A stretch of DNA of 64,000 bases. Source: Niveibacterium umoris. GTDB taxonomy: Bacteria; Pseudomonadota; Gammaproteobacteria; Burkholderiales; Rhodocyclaceae. Numbering within the stretch: the first letter of the stretch is position 1; every line of letters starts with the position of its first letter. The stretch lies in assembly GCF_014197015.1 (NCBI RefSeq), contig NZ_JACIET010000001.1:806001-870000 (forward strand). The letters run 5' to 3'. The notes under the pieces were generated by a model. It made no database searches. It had not been told where the DNA came from and saw only the letters and a program-made list of their open reading frames with translations. This document shows, in pieces, positions 40,627-49,829 of the stretch. A program made the translations under genes and the position numbers.

Positions 40627-43115
40627 AACTGCTGGCGAGCCTGTTCCTCGCAAGCCTTGCGCAACGCCGGCTGGCCAGCGCGCTGAGCCTGCTTGCGGTG
40701 GCGCTGGGCGTTGCGCTCGGGGTAGCGGTGAGCAGCGTGAATCGTTCGGCGCTCGACGAGTTCGCCCATGGGGTAAGGGTGATTTCGGGGGAGGCCGACC
40801 TGCAGCTTTACGGGCCGCGCAATGGCTTCGACGAGGCCTTGTTTCCACGCGTTGCGCTGCTCGAAGGCGTCGACATCGCAAGCCCGGTACTCGAACTTGA
40901 CGTTCGGGTGGCCGGGCGCGACGAGACGCTCAAGGTGCTGGGGCTCGATCTGCTGCGCGCTGCGGCCATCCAGCCATCGCTCCGCCCGCAGCTTGCCCGG
41001 GGCGAGAGTCGGATGAACGTGTTCGGGAGCGATACGGTGTTCCTCTCTCCGGCGGCGTTGAAGGCGCTGGGGCTGAAGCAGGGTGACGTGCTCCCGCTAC
41101 AGGTCGGGCTCGATCAAGTGGAACTGCGAGTCGCCGGCACTGCCATCGGCTTTGTGCCGGGGCAGCGCGCCGCCTTGATGGACATTGGTGCTGCGCAATG
41201 GCGCTTGCGACAGCTCGGGCGCCTTTCGCGAATCGACCTGCGGCTTTCACCCGGCGCAGTGGCGACGGACGTACGCGCTGCCCTTGGGCATGTGCTGCCG
41301 CCTGGCGTGTTCGCGGTCGAACCGGACAGCCGCGAGGCACAGGCAGGCGCGATGTCCCGCGCGTACCGAGCGAATCTGACGATGCTGGCGGTCATCGCGC
41401 TCGCGACAGGGGCATTCCTGGTGTTTGCCACACAGACCTTGTCGGTGGTGCGTCGGCAAAGTGAATTCGCACTGCTGCGGGCGCTTGGCGTCACGCAGGG
41501 CGGGCTGCTCCGCGGCGTGCTTGTGGAAGGCGCCAGTATCGGGCTCTTTGGCGGGCTGGTCGGGCTGCTGCTGGGTTATGCGCTCGCCGCCGTGGCGCTC
41601 GCGCTTTTCGGTGGCGACCTGGGCGCTGGCTATTTCGCAGGTTCGCGGCCGACGCTGCAAGTCGACGTCTACGCCAGTGTCGGATTCGTTGTGCTTGGCA
41701 TGCTCGCCGCCCTCGGTGGCTCGCTCTGGCCTGCGTTGCATGCCGCGCGGGGAGCGCCCGCATTGGCCTTGCGCGCGGGCCATGACCCCGCGCCCCCCCA
41801 TGTGCGCGGGCGCCCTGTGTGGGCCGTGGCGATGCTGTGCATGGCCACGGTACTTGCCATGCTGCCCGCACTGGACGAGTTACCCTGGGGTGGCTACGCG
41901 GCAGTCGCTTGTGTGCTGGCCAGCGCGGTGTGCTTGCTGCCGAATGCAGCCCTTGTGATCACCAGCGCCCTGGCCAAGGCGCCGGGCCTGATGTTCGGCA
42001 TGGCGCGCGCACGGGTGGCCGCCGCCTCCAGCCACGCGGTCATCGCAGCGGGCGGTGTGCTCGCGAGCGTGGCACTGGCAGTGGCGATGGCCATCATGGT
42101 GGCTTCGTTCCGCCATTCAGTGGAAGACTGGCTGGCGGTGGTGCTGCCTGCCGATATCTATCTGCGGGGTGGCCGATCTGCGCCGGCCGCCGGGCTCGAA
42201 CCGGTAGTCGCCGACAAGGTGCGGTCAGTGCCCGGCGTGGCGCGAGTCGATCCGATCCGCCATGAGCAGATCCGCGTGTCTGCAGAACAATTGCCGCTGG
42301 CTCTTGTGGCGCGCCCGGTGCCAGCGGGGCGAGCGGGCAGGGTGTTCCCGATGCAGCGTGAAGTTCCTGTCACCGGCCCGGCGGTGTGGATCTCGGAAGC
42401 GGTGGCAGATCTGCATGGCTGGCAACCGGGACAAACCATTGCACTGCCCATCGGTGGCGCGCTGCACTCGTTCCAGATCGCCGGCATCTGGCGGGACTAT
42501 GCGCGCCAGAACGGAGCGGTGCTGATCGATCTCACCCTGTATCGCGAATTGACCGGGGATCTGCGTTTCAATGATCTGGCGGTGTTCGCTGCGCCCGACG
42601 CAAGCGCCGAAGGGTTGCGCACGCGCTTGCGTGAGACCCTCGGCGACAGGGTGGAGATCGCGAGCACCGAAGAGATTCGTCGCCTCAGCCTCGGCTTGTT
42701 TGATCGTACCTTCGCCGTGACCTATGCGCTGGAGGCCTGCGCCGTGCTGATCGGGCTTTTCGGGATTGCGGCAAGCTTCGCCGCGCTTGCGGCAGCGCGG
42801 CGCAGGGAGTTCGGGATGCTGCGGCACCTGGGCGTGACCCGGCGCGAGATCGGCGCAATGCTGGCCTGGGAGGGCGCCCTGGTTGCCCTGATCGGGGTCT
42901 GTGCTGGCGCCATGGCCGGGGGCGGAATCAGCGTGCTGCTGATCCGGGTCGTGAATCGACAGAGCTTCCACTGGAGCATGGACTTCGCCGTGCCGTGGCA
43001 AAGTCTTGCCCTTTTTGCGCTCGCGATGCTTGGGGTTTCGGCGCTGGCCGCGGTGTTGGCAGGGCGCTCGGCGATGCTCCAAACCGCGGTTCACGCGGTG
43101 CGAGAAGACGCATGA
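40623..43115 (+). CDS. FtsX-like ABC permease
   Basis: 830 residues, long for the family. An N-terminal membrane segment, a large periplasmic region, then two blocks of membrane helices (around 260-520 and 700-825) with FtsX motifs such as VVRRQSEFALLRALGVTQGGLL and RRREFGMLRHLGVTRREIGAML. This is the duplicated YbbP-type arrangement. It should form the transporter with the preceding ATPase. ATGA overlap with that gene, and the next gene overlaps its stop in the same way. Confidence 0.9.
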   Translation: MKLLASLFLASLAQRRLASALSLLAVALGVALGVAVSSVNRSALDEFAHGVRVISGEADLQLYGPRNGFDEALFPRVALLEGVDIASPVLELDVRVAGRDETLKVLGLDLLRAAAIQPSLRPQLARGESRMNVFGSDTVFLSPAALKALGLKQGDVLPLQVGLDQVELRVAGTAIGFVPGQRAALMDIGAAQWRLRQLGRLSRIDLRLSPGAVATDVRAALGHVLPPGVFAVEPDSREAQAGAMSRAYRANLTMLAVIALATGAFLVFATQTLSVVRRQSEFALLRALGVTQGGLLRGVLVEGASIGLFGGLVGLLLGYALAAVALALFGGDLGAGYFAGSRPTLQVDVYASVGFVVLGMLAALGGSLWPALHAARGAPALALRAGHDPAPPHVRGRPVWAVAMLCMATVLAMLPALDELPWGGYAAVACVLASAVCLLPNAALVITSALAKAPGLMFGMARARVAAASSHAVIAAGGVLASVALAVAMAIMVASFRHSVEDWLAVVLPADIYLRGGRSAPAAGLEPVVADKVRSVPGVARVDPIRHEQIRVSAEQLPLALVARPVPAGRAGRVFPMQREVPVTGPAVWISEAVADLHGWQPGQTIALPIGGALHSFQIAGIWRDYARQNGAVLIDLTLYRELTGDLRFNDLAVFAAPDASAEGLRTRLRETLGDRVEIASTEEIRRLSLGLFDRTFAVTYALEACAVLIGLFGIAASFAALAAARRREFGMLRHLGVTRREIGAMLAWEGALVALIGVCAGAMAGGGISVLLIRVVNRQSFHWSMDFAVPWQSLALFALAMLGVSALAAVLAGRSAMLQTAVHAVREDA

Positions 43116-44197
43116 TCGGGAATTCGCGCCGACGGTTTCTGCGGGCAATGAGCGTGGCACCCTTGGTGTCGGCGCAGTCCTTGTATGCCGCCCCAGTGGC
43201 ATATCCGGTACTCGCACCGCGTCGACTGGTCTTTCCGCATGACCATGGCGCACACCCCGAGCACCGTATCGAGTGGTGGTATGTGACAGGCTGGCTGGCA
43301 GCTCCAGGCGTTTCACCCTTCGGTTTCCAGGTCACGTTCTTCCAGTTACGTCCGGGGACTGATGAATCCAACCCCAGCCGTTTCGCGCTGCGGCATGTGG
43401 TTGTGGCCCATGCTGCGCTGGCCTGGCCGCCCGCGGGCCGCTTGCTGCATGCAGCCAGATCCGCCCGCAGCGGCTTGGGGCTGGTTGGGGCGCAGGTCGG
43501 CGATTGCGGACTCATGCTTGATCGTTGGCGAATGAACAGGACGGGAGAAGGCTTCCGGATCGAGCTCGACGCTGGCGAATTTGCACTTGCTTTGCGGCTG
43601 GACACCAAAGGGCCGCCGCTGCTGCATGGACTTGGCGGCTTCAGCCAGAAGGCACCCGGCATTGAACATGCCAGCATGTACTACAGCCTCCCGCAAGTGA
43701 CGGTGAGCGGCTCGGTGCGAGTCGCGGGCCGGGCATTCCCGGGGCGCGGTGCGGCCTGGTTCGATCACGAATGGTCGAGCACCCTGATGCACCCGCAAGC
43801 AGCAGGTTGGGACTGGACCGGGCTCAATTTGCACGATGGCTCGGCGTTGATGCTGTTCCGTATGCGCGACCGAGGCGGCAACGCACTATGGAGCGGAGGC
43901 AGCCTGCGGACGCCGGATGGTGATGCCGCCCGTTTCAATCCCGGCGAAGTGCGTTGGCAGCCTTCGCGCAACTGGCGCAGCCCGCGAACTGGCGTGCAGT
44001 GGCCGGTGATGCAGGCGGTGCGGTTTGGCCAGCGAGTCATCCAGCTGGAGCCGCTTTTCGACGACCAGGAACTGGACGCGAGAGCCACGACGGGGACTTT
44101 GTATTGGGAGGGTGCGGTGCGTGCGCTGGAAGCGGGCCGGGAAATCGGGCGTGGATACCTCGAACTGACAGGCTATGACGGACCGCTGGTTCTGTGA
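43112..44197 (+). CDS. AttH/CrtC-family lipocalin-like protein, exported
   Basis: 361 residues. N-terminal RRRFLRAM followed by a hydrophobic run and SLYA looks like a Tat signal. The mature part matches the AttH/carotenoid 1,2-hydratase family: FPHDHGAHPEHRIEWWYVTG, then GFQVTFFQLR, and a second lipocalin half with GRGAAWFDHEWSS and GWDWTGLNL. The family is often encoded after an FtsX-type ABC permease, as here. Substrates are probably lipidic; hydratase activity is known only for CrtC itself. ATGA overlap with the permease. Confidence 0.87.
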   Translation: MIGNSRRRFLRAMSVAPLVSAQSLYAAPVAYPVLAPRRLVFPHDHGAHPEHRIEWWYVTGWLAAPGVSPFGFQVTFFQLRPGTDESNPSRFALRHVVVAHAALAWPPAGRLLHAARSARSGLGLVGAQVGDCGLMLDRWRMNRTGEGFRIELDAGEFALALRLDTKGPPLLHGLGGFSQKAPGIEHASMYYSLPQVTVSGSVRVAGRAFPGRGAAWFDHEWSSTLMHPQAAGWDWTGLNLHDGSALMLFRMRDRGGNALWSGGSLRTPDGDAARFNPGEVRWQPSRNWRSPRTGVQWPVMQAVRFGQRVIQLEPLFDDQELDARATTGTLYWEGAVRALEAGREIGRGYLELTGYDGPLVL

Positions 44198-44256
44198 GAC
44201 AGGGTGGAGAGGATCGGGATTGTGTAGTCCTGACTCCGGACTGATATAACACATTA

Positions 44257-44272
44257 CATAATACAGATTATG
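44257..44272. promoter_or_regulatory. palindrome before the membrane protein gene
   Basis: CATAAT-ACAG-ATTATG is a perfect 6+4+6 inverted repeat in an A/T-rich pocket (44240-44275) that stands out from the high-GC surroundings. It may be an operator or part of a promoter for the 44416 gene. Confidence 0.35.
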
Positions 44273-44415
44273 CGGTATGTGGGTTCGCTTTGAGCAGGCG
44301 ATTGGCGCGTCTCCCTGGTCTGCCCAAACACGCACGATCGGGACGGAATCAGGACTGAAGTAATCCGCCTGGACGCCGTTGACACCGATTCCCGCCAAGC
44401 AAGGAGGATCGTGCG

Positions 44416-44751
44416 ATGCGCGCAGACCTGCCGGATGTTTCCTTCTTTGCGCTGATCTACCGCTACTTCTGGCCCTTCCAGTACTTCAGGGACGCATCGC
44501 GCGGCTCGCGGATCGAACAGGTCCAGAACTATCGTTTCAACCGCACCATGAGCCGATACCTTCCCGGTTTCGCCGTGAAGTGGTCGTGTCTTGCCGCGGC
44601 GTGCTTTGGTGTGGGTGATTTCTGCGAGGCTGCGCTTCAGGTGCTGCTGCCTGCAGTGGTTTGCTATCTGAGTGCGACGGGGTCGATGCTGGTTGTCGTC
44701 CAGGTCGTTTTGGCCTGGCTCTGGTTCCTGCACTACCCGGAGCGGTTCTGA
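44416..44751 (+). CDS. hypothetical membrane protein
   Basis: 111 residues with two or three hydrophobic segments (about 53-75 and 80-105) after a basic/aromatic N-terminus (FALIYRYFWPFQYFRDASRGS, then RIEQVQNYRFNRTMSRYLP). A strong ribosome site, AAGGAGG, precedes the start. I do not recognise the family. It follows the ABC-AttH operon by about 220 bases and may be separately controlled. Confidence 0.7.
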   Translation: MRADLPDVSFFALIYRYFWPFQYFRDASRGSRIEQVQNYRFNRTMSRYLPGFAVKWSCLAAACFGVGDFCEAALQVLLPAVVCYLSATGSMLVVVQVVLAWLWFLHYPERF

Positions 44752-44760
44752 AATAGAGTT

Positions 44761-44785
44761 GGAGCGCCAGGATTGCTGGCGCTCC
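44761..44785. terminator. hairpin between convergent genes
   Basis: GGAGCGCCAG at 44761-44770 and CTGGCGCTCC at 44776-44785 form a perfect 10-bp stem with a GATTG loop, between the + membrane gene and the - acyl-CoA dehydrogenase. No T tract on either side. Confidence 0.55.
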
Positions 44786-44806
44786 TGTGTGACGCGATGC
44801 CCCGGA

Positions 44807-46615
44807 TCAGAACATCGCTTCGTCAAGCGTGAGCGCGCTGCCTGCGCCCTTGCACACGGTGTGCGAATAGCTTGCCGCATGCGGCAGCACATGCTCGGCA
44901 AAGAAGCGCGCGGTGACGATCTTCGTCTTGTAGAAGTTGCTGTCGCCCGTGCCTTCGCTGAGCTTTCGTTGTGCGGCAATGACCGCACGCGCCATCTGCC
45001 AGCCGCCACACACGATGCCCATCAGTTTGAGCATGGGCACGGCGCCCACATGAGCGGCCTTGATATCGCTACCGAAGGTGGCAAGGATGTATTCGACGGC
45101 TTGCTCCAGTGCGCTGACGCCTTGGGCCAGCGCAGCGCGAACAACCGCGACGTGTTCGCCCATCATTCCGCCCTCGGCTTCCGCGAGATTGCCATCAAGC
45201 CGCCGCATCATGCCGATGACGGCTTTGACGGTCTGACCGCCTTCGCGCGCCATCTTGCGACCGATCAGGTCATTCGCCTGGATGCCGGTCGTGCCCTCGT
45301 AGATGGCCGAGATCCGTGCATCGCGCAGGTATTGCGCGGCGCCGGTCTCCTCGATGTAGCCCATGCCACCGTGGACCTGAACGCCGAGTGATGCCATTTC
45401 GATGCCCGTTTCGGTACACCAGCCCTTCACGACCGGGATCATCAGATCCGCAAAGGCCTGGGCCTTGGCGCGCTCGGCATCGTCCGCGTGGTGATGGGCA
45501 TGATCGAGTGCCGCGGCGGTCACGTAGGCCAGCGCGCGCATCGCCTCGACATGCGCCTTCATCGTCATCAGCATGCGGCGTACATCGGGGTGCTTGATGA
45601 TTGCAACCTTGCCACCGCCCTTGATGCCGAGTTCCGTGCCCTGGGTGCGCTCGCGTGCATACTGCAGCGCCTTCTGGTAAGCGCGTTCGCTGATCGCAAG
45701 GCCTTCAAGTCCGACCGAGAATCGCGCCTCGTTCATCATGATGAACATGTATTCGAGGCCGCGGTTTGCCTCACCGACCAGGTAGCCGACCGCGCCGCCC
45801 TTGTCGCCGTAAGACATTACGCAGGTCGGGCTGGCGTGAATGCCGAGCTTGTGTTCGATCGACACGCAATGCACGTCGTTGCGTGCGCCCAGCGAACCAT
45901 CGTCGTTCACCATGAACTTCGGCACCACGAAGAGCGAAATGCCTTTTACGCCCTCCGGGGCATCGGGCAAGCGCGCCAACACCAGATGGATGATGTTGTC
46001 GGTCATGTCGTGCTCACCGTAGGTGATGAAGATCTTCTGACCGGAAATCAGGTAGCTGCCATCGGCTTGCGGGATCGCCTTGCTGCGCACTGCCGCGAGG
46101 TCGGAACCGGCCTGCGGCTCGGTGAGGTTCATCGTGCCCGTCCAGGTCCCGGCGACCATCTTGTCGAGGAACTTGGCCTTGAGGGCATCGGAGCCACGCA
46201 ACACCAGCGCCTCGATGGCGCCCTGGGTCAGCATGGGGCCGAGCGAGAAGGCCAGGTTGGCCGACTTGAACATCTCGGAAACCGGCGTCGAAACGAGCTT
46301 CGGCAGGCCCTGGCCGCCAAATTCCTGCGGGCAGCCGATGGCGGTCCATCCCGATTCCGCGAACTGCTGGTAGGCCTCTTTCCAGCCCGGCGCGGTCGCG
46401 ACAGTGCCGTTGTTCCAGATTGCGCCGTTCTGGTCGCCGACCTTGTTCAGGGGGGCGAGCACGCCGCTGGCAAATTTGCCGCCCTCCTCCATGATCGCGT
46501 CGACTACGTCCGGCGTGGCTTCTTCGCAGTTCGGCAGATTGGCTAGCTCGCCGAGCCCGGCGAGTTCATGCAACACGAACTGCATGTCGCGGATCGGCGC
46601 AATGTACTGACTCAT
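44807..46615 (-). CDS. acyl-CoA dehydrogenase (long, DmdC-like form)
   Basis: 602 residues. Standard FAD-dependent core motifs: NLTEPQAGSDLAAVRSKA, GQKIFITYGEHDMT, NEARFSVGLEGLAISERAYQ and YIEETGAAQYLRDARISAIYEGTTGIQ. The C-terminal 130-residue extension is that of the DmdC/AcdA-type long subfamily. It oxidises an acyl-CoA and passes electrons to ETF, encoded upstream on the same strand. ATG 46615 has GGGAGAG before it. Confidence 0.93.
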   Translation of the reverse strand: MSQYIAPIRDMQFVLHELAGLGELANLPNCEEATPDVVDAIMEEGGKFASGVLAPLNKVGDQNGAIWNNGTVATAPGWKEAYQQFAESGWTAIGCPQEFGGQGLPKLVSTPVSEMFKSANLAFSLGPMLTQGAIEALVLRGSDALKAKFLDKMVAGTWTGTMNLTEPQAGSDLAAVRSKAIPQADGSYLISGQKIFITYGEHDMTDNIIHLVLARLPDAPEGVKGISLFVVPKFMVNDDGSLGARNDVHCVSIEHKLGIHASPTCVMSYGDKGGAVGYLVGEANRGLEYMFIMMNEARFSVGLEGLAISERAYQKALQYARERTQGTELGIKGGGKVAIIKHPDVRRMLMTMKAHVEAMRALAYVTAAALDHAHHHADDAERAKAQAFADLMIPVVKGWCTETGIEMASLGVQVHGGMGYIEETGAAQYLRDARISAIYEGTTGIQANDLIGRKMAREGGQTVKAVIGMMRRLDGNLAEAEGGMMGEHVAVVRAALAQGVSALEQAVEYILATFGSDIKAAHVGAVPMLKLMGIVCGGWQMARAVIAAQRKLSEGTGDSNFYKTKIVTARFFAEHVLPHAASYSHTVCKGAGSALTLDEAMF

Positions 46616-46658
46616 GATTGACTCTCCCCCAAAACATCGCGGCCCCGCGCCGCGCAAT

Positions 46659-47321
46659 TCACTTGTTCGTCAGGTAGCGACGGTCGTCGAAACTCGATAC
46701 CCAGCCAGGGAAGAACACCACCAGCAAGGTCGCTGCCATGCCGCTCAACCAGGCTTCGGCAAAGCCGAGCAACAGGAAGTACGGCAGGTAACCTTCGAGC
46801 AATCCGGCAAGGTCGGCGCCCCCCAGCGCCTGAAACCCCGTTGCCACCAAACCAACGCTCAGCATGCACGCGGCCGATACCGCGCACGCGTTTCCGAAGA
46901 TGAAAACAAAGATGTGATTCGGCAATCTCTCTCGCAGGGCGCGATCGCACAGATCACTTATCCATGCCGGCATGACGCCGAGCAGGACGAAATTGAATGG
47001 CCATGAAGCGAGGTCGCCGCCGGTGCCAAGCACCGAGGCCAGGCTGCCGATTGCGATGGCAAACACCGCGCGAGCGCGCCCGAACCACAGCACGAGCACC
47101 GTCACCCCAAGCAGGTGCAGGCGGAATCCCGGTGCCAGGTTTGCCTTGAGGCTCCAGGCCAGCATCAGCAGCACCGACGCGCCAAGCAGGCGACCGAGCA
47201 CCGGGCCGGCTATCAGGCTCCGCCATGCGACGCGGCGAGACTCGAACAACAAGGCCGCGAGCATGGCGACCGCTGACAACAGCGCGCTGCCGGGCGGGAG
47301 GGTGTCGATGCTGAAATCCAC
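46659..47321 (-). CDS. CbiM/NikM-like membrane protein lacking the N-terminal metal ligands
   Basis: 220 residues, about six membrane segments. LHLLGVTVLVLWFGRARAVF, SWPFNFVLLGVMPAW, then PNHIFVFIFGNACAV and GFAEAWLSGMAATLLVVFFP match the CbiM (ECF S-component) family. Canonical NikM/CbiM binds metal through an N-terminal Met1-His2 plus later histidines; this protein begins MDFSIDT, so that site is incomplete. It sits between etfA (18 bases upstream) and the acyl-CoA dehydrogenase gene (43 bases downstream). No ECF ATPase or T-component is nearby. Confidence 0.78.
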   Translation of the reverse strand: MDFSIDTLPPGSALLSAVAMLAALLFESRRVAWRSLIAGPVLGRLLGASVLLMLAWSLKANLAPGFRLHLLGVTVLVLWFGRARAVFAIAIGSLASVLGTGGDLASWPFNFVLLGVMPAWISDLCDRALRERLPNHIFVFIFGNACAVSAACMLSVGLVATGFQALGGADLAGLLEGYLPYFLLLGFAEAWLSGMAATLLVVFFPGWVSSFDDRRYLTNK

Positions 47322-47339
47322 CGTCCCGCCCCGTTTGCC

Positions 47340-48272
47340 TTAGTTGATCGCCGCGGTGAGTTGCGGAACGAGTTCGAACAGGTCGCCCACCAGCCCGTAG
47401 TCGGCAACCTGGAAGATCGGCGCGTCCGGGTCCTTGTTGATCGCCACGATCACCTTGGAATCCTTCATGCCGGCCAGATGCTGGATGGCGCCCGAAATAC
47501 CGATGGCGATGTAGAGCTGCGGCGCCACGACCTTGCCGGTCTGGCCCACCTGATAGTCGTTGGGCACATAGCCGGCATCCACCGCTGCGCGGGAAGCGCC
47601 CATTGCCGCGCCGATACGGTCGGCCAGCGGCTCAAGCACGCTGTGATAGTTCTCGCCGCTACCCAGACCGCGACCACCCGACACGATGATCTTGGCAGCG
47701 CCCAATTCCGGGCGTGCGCTGACGGTGAGTTCGCGTCCGACGAGCTTCGAGATGCCGAGGTCCGCGGCGGCGGCAACCGGTTCGACTGCCGCGCTGCCAC
47801 CGGATGCTGCCGCGTCGAAGGCGGCGGTGCGTACGGTGATCACCTTGATGGCATCGACACTCTGCACCGTTGCCAGGGCATTGCCGGCGTAGATCGGGCG
47901 CACGAAGGTGTCTGCAGATTCAACGGCGATGATGTCCGAGATCTGCGCAACGTCGAGCAGGGCCGCCACCCGAGGCATGAAATTCTTGCCGAAGGTGGTC
48001 GCGGGCGCGATCACGTGGGTGTATGCGGGCGCCAGCGTCACCACGAGGGCGGCCAGGTTTTCCGCCAGATGGTCGGCGTAATGGCTTGCGTCGGCCAGCA
48101 GTACTTTCGTTACACCGCTGACCGTGGCAGCTGCCGTGGCCGCCGGTGATGCATTGTGGCCGGCGACCAGCAGGTGGATATCGCCACCGATCGCTTTTGC
48201 GGCCGAAAGGGTGTTGAGGGTCGAGGGTTTGAGCGAAGCGTTGTCGTGCTCAGCAATCACAAGAATCGTCAT
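47340..48272 (-). CDS. etfA: electron transfer flavoprotein alpha subunit
   Basis: 310 residues. The C-terminal FAD domain has [20 protein letters not shown], then [23 protein letters not shown] and [21 protein letters not shown]-terminus [15 protein letters not shown]. It pairs with EtfB (10 bases upstream) to carry electrons from the acyl-CoA dehydrogenase to ETF:quinone oxidoreductase, which is not in the window. Confidence 0.97.
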   Translation of the reverse strand: MTILVIAEHDNASLKPSTLNTLSAAKAIGGDIHLLVAGHNASPAATAAATVSGVTKVLLADASHYADHLAENLAALVVTLAPAYTHVIAPATTFGKNFMPRVAALLDVAQISDIIAVESADTFVRPIYAGNALATVQSVDAIKVITVRTAAFDAAASGGSAAVEPVAAAADLGISKLVGRELTVSARPELGAAKIIVSGGRGLGSGENYHSVLEPLADRIGAAMGASRAAVDAGYVPNDYQVGQTGKVVAPQLYIAIGISGAIQHLAGMKDSKVIVAINKDPDAPIFQVADYGLVGDLFELVPQLTAAIN

Positions 48273-48282
48273 GTGGCTATCC

Positions 48283-49032
48283 TCACAGTACCTTGGCTTC
48301 GTTCTTCAGTTTTGCGACGAGTTCCTGCACGTCGGCAACCTTCACACCCCCTGCCCGCTTCGGTGGCTCGGAGACTTTGAGCGTCTTCAGACGCGGCGAT
48401 GGATCGACGCCAAGGTCTGCCGGCTTGACGGTTTCGAGCGGCTTCTTCTTGGCCTTCATGATGTTTGGCAGGGTCGCGTAGCGCGGTTCATTCAGTCGCA
48501 GATCGGTCGTGACGATCGCGGGCAGCGCGACATCCACGGTTTCGAGACCGCCGTCGATTTCGCGCATGACCACGGCGCGCCCACCGGTGAGCTGGACCTT
48601 GGACGCAAAGGTTGCCTGCGGCCAGCCGAGCAGCGCGGCGAGCATCTGGCCGACCTGGTTGGCGTCGTCATCGATCGCCTGCTTGCCGAGGATGACGAGC
48701 TGCGGCTGTTCGCGCTCAACGATCGCCTTGAGCAGCTTTGCGACCGCCAGCGGCTGGAGTTCCGCGTCGGTTTCGACGAGAATCGAGCGGTCGATGCCGA
48801 TCGCCATCGCGGTGCGCAGGGTTTCCTGACTGGCAGCGGTGCCGCAGGAAACGGCGACCGTTTCTGTCGCGATGCCGCCTTCGCGCAGGCGCACAGCCTC
48901 TTCGACGGCAATTTCGTCGAAGGGATTCATCGACATCTTTACGTTGGCGAGTTCGACGCCCGTGCCGTCGCCCTTGACGCGCACCTTGACGTTGTAATCG
49001 ACGACTCGCTTTACCGGAACCAGGATCTTCAA
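48283..49032 (-). CDS. etfB: electron transfer flavoprotein beta subunit
   Basis: 249 residues, exact family length. N-terminus [22 protein letters not shown]-binding and signature segment [20 protein letters not shown] and a C-terminal [20 protein letters not shown]. The start is TTG 49032, with AAGGAGACCGAG before it; the longer frame to 49068 adds residues not seen in EtfB. First gene of the etfBA-CbiM-like-dehydrogenase operon, facing the TetR gene. Confidence 0.96.
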   Translation of the reverse strand: MKILVPVKRVVDYNVKVRVKGDGTGVELANVKMSMNPFDEIAVEEAVRLREGGIATETVAVSCGTAASQETLRTAMAIGIDRSILVETDAELQPLAVAKLLKAIVEREQPQLVILGKQAIDDDANQVGQMLAALLGWPQATFASKVQLTGGRAVVMREIDGGLETVDVALPAIVTTDLRLNEPRYATLPNIMKAKKKPLETVKPADLGVDPSPRLKTLKVSEPPKRAGGVKVADVQELVAKLKNEAKVL

Positions 49033-49142
49033 CTCGGTCTCCTTCAATCGGACGCTGGGTTGGCGCATTGGGCGCCGCGACCGACATTATCGCGCCTCCG
49101 GGCCGAAACATTGACAGGCAGGGTCTCGGACCGGACAATCAC

Positions 49143-49160
49143 CCATACGTTAGCGTATGG
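49143..49160. promoter_or_regulatory. perfect palindrome 1, candidate TetR operator
   Basis: CCATACG-TTAG-CGTATGG is a perfect 7+4+7 inverted repeat between the etfB and tetR starts. An identical pair of arms follows 24 bases later. Such a site is the usual size for TetR dimers. Confidence 0.75.
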
Positions 49161-49166
49161 AATGAA

Positions 49167-49184
49167 CCATACGGTATCGTATGG
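49167..49184. promoter_or_regulatory. perfect palindrome 2, candidate TetR operator
   Basis: CCATACG-GTAT-CGTATGG has the same arms as palindrome 1 with a different 4-base centre; the starts are 24 bases apart. The pair lies 28 bases before the tetR start, where binding would block transcription both ways. Confidence 0.75.
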
Positions 49185-49211
49185 TCATCCCCCCTGTCAA
49201 TCGTGGAAACA

Positions 49212-49829
49212 ATGGAAAAGAACGCTGTGAAGACTCGTGCGTCGGCCACGAACCGCCCCCCTCTCGATCGCAAGGCCTGGATTCAGGCCGCAACCGATGC
49301 GCTTGCGGAAGAAGGGCTTGCCGGGCTCAGGGTGGAGGTGCTCGCCAAGCGGTGCGGTGTCACCAAGGGCAGCTTCTACTGGCACTTCCGCGATCGGCAG
49401 GAACTGCTCGACGAGGTACTCAACCTGTGGAAGGACGGTCGCATCCGCGACGTCAGCAAGCAGACAAGAGGCGAGCCAGGCAAGCCGCTTGAGCAGATCG
49501 TGCGCGTGATCGATGTGTATTCCTCGTCGCGCAACCGCCGCGGCATCCAGATCGAATTGGCCGTGCGCGATTGGGCTCGCCGCGACCCGAAGGCAGCGGC
49601 CGTGGTTGAAGAGGTGGATCAATGGCGTCTGAAAAACGCCAAGGATCTCTTCGTCGCCTCAGGCATGACGCCGCAGGAAGCGGCAAGCCGTTCCTTGCTG
49701 CTTTACGCCTATTCCTTCGGTCTGAGTCTGATGATCTACGAACACTTCGATGGTGATGTGGTTGCGCTGCGCTCGCAGATCGCAAACTTCATCGCACGCG
49801 GGGGGGCGCCGGTCACAGCCGGCCAGTAA
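49212..49829 (+). CDS. TetR-family transcription regulator
   Basis: 205 residues. HTH segment AWIQAATDALAEEGLAGLRVEVLAKRCGV with TKGSFYWHFRDRQELLDEVL, typical of TetR; the rest is a helical ligand-binding domain. Start ATG 49212. It is divergent from etfBA, with two matching palindromes between them, so it probably represses both. An acyl-CoA or related ligand is inferred from the neighbours. Its 3' end overlaps the convergent TatD gene by 17 bases. Confidence 0.9.
   Translation: MEKNAVKTRASATNRPPLDRKAWIQAATDALAEEGLAGLRVEVLAKRCGVTKGSFYWHFRDRQELLDEVLNLWKDGRIRDVSKQTRGEPGKPLEQIVRVIDVYSSSRNRRGIQIELAVRDWARRDPKAAAVVEEVDQWRLKNAKDLFVASGMTPQEAASRSLLLYAYSFGLSLMIYEHFDGDVVALRSQIANFIARGGAPVTAGQ

Noticed and set aside
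45488-46546. 352-residue frame antisense to the acyl-CoA dehydrogenase
   Set aside because: Shadow frame of a strongly supported enzyme gene.
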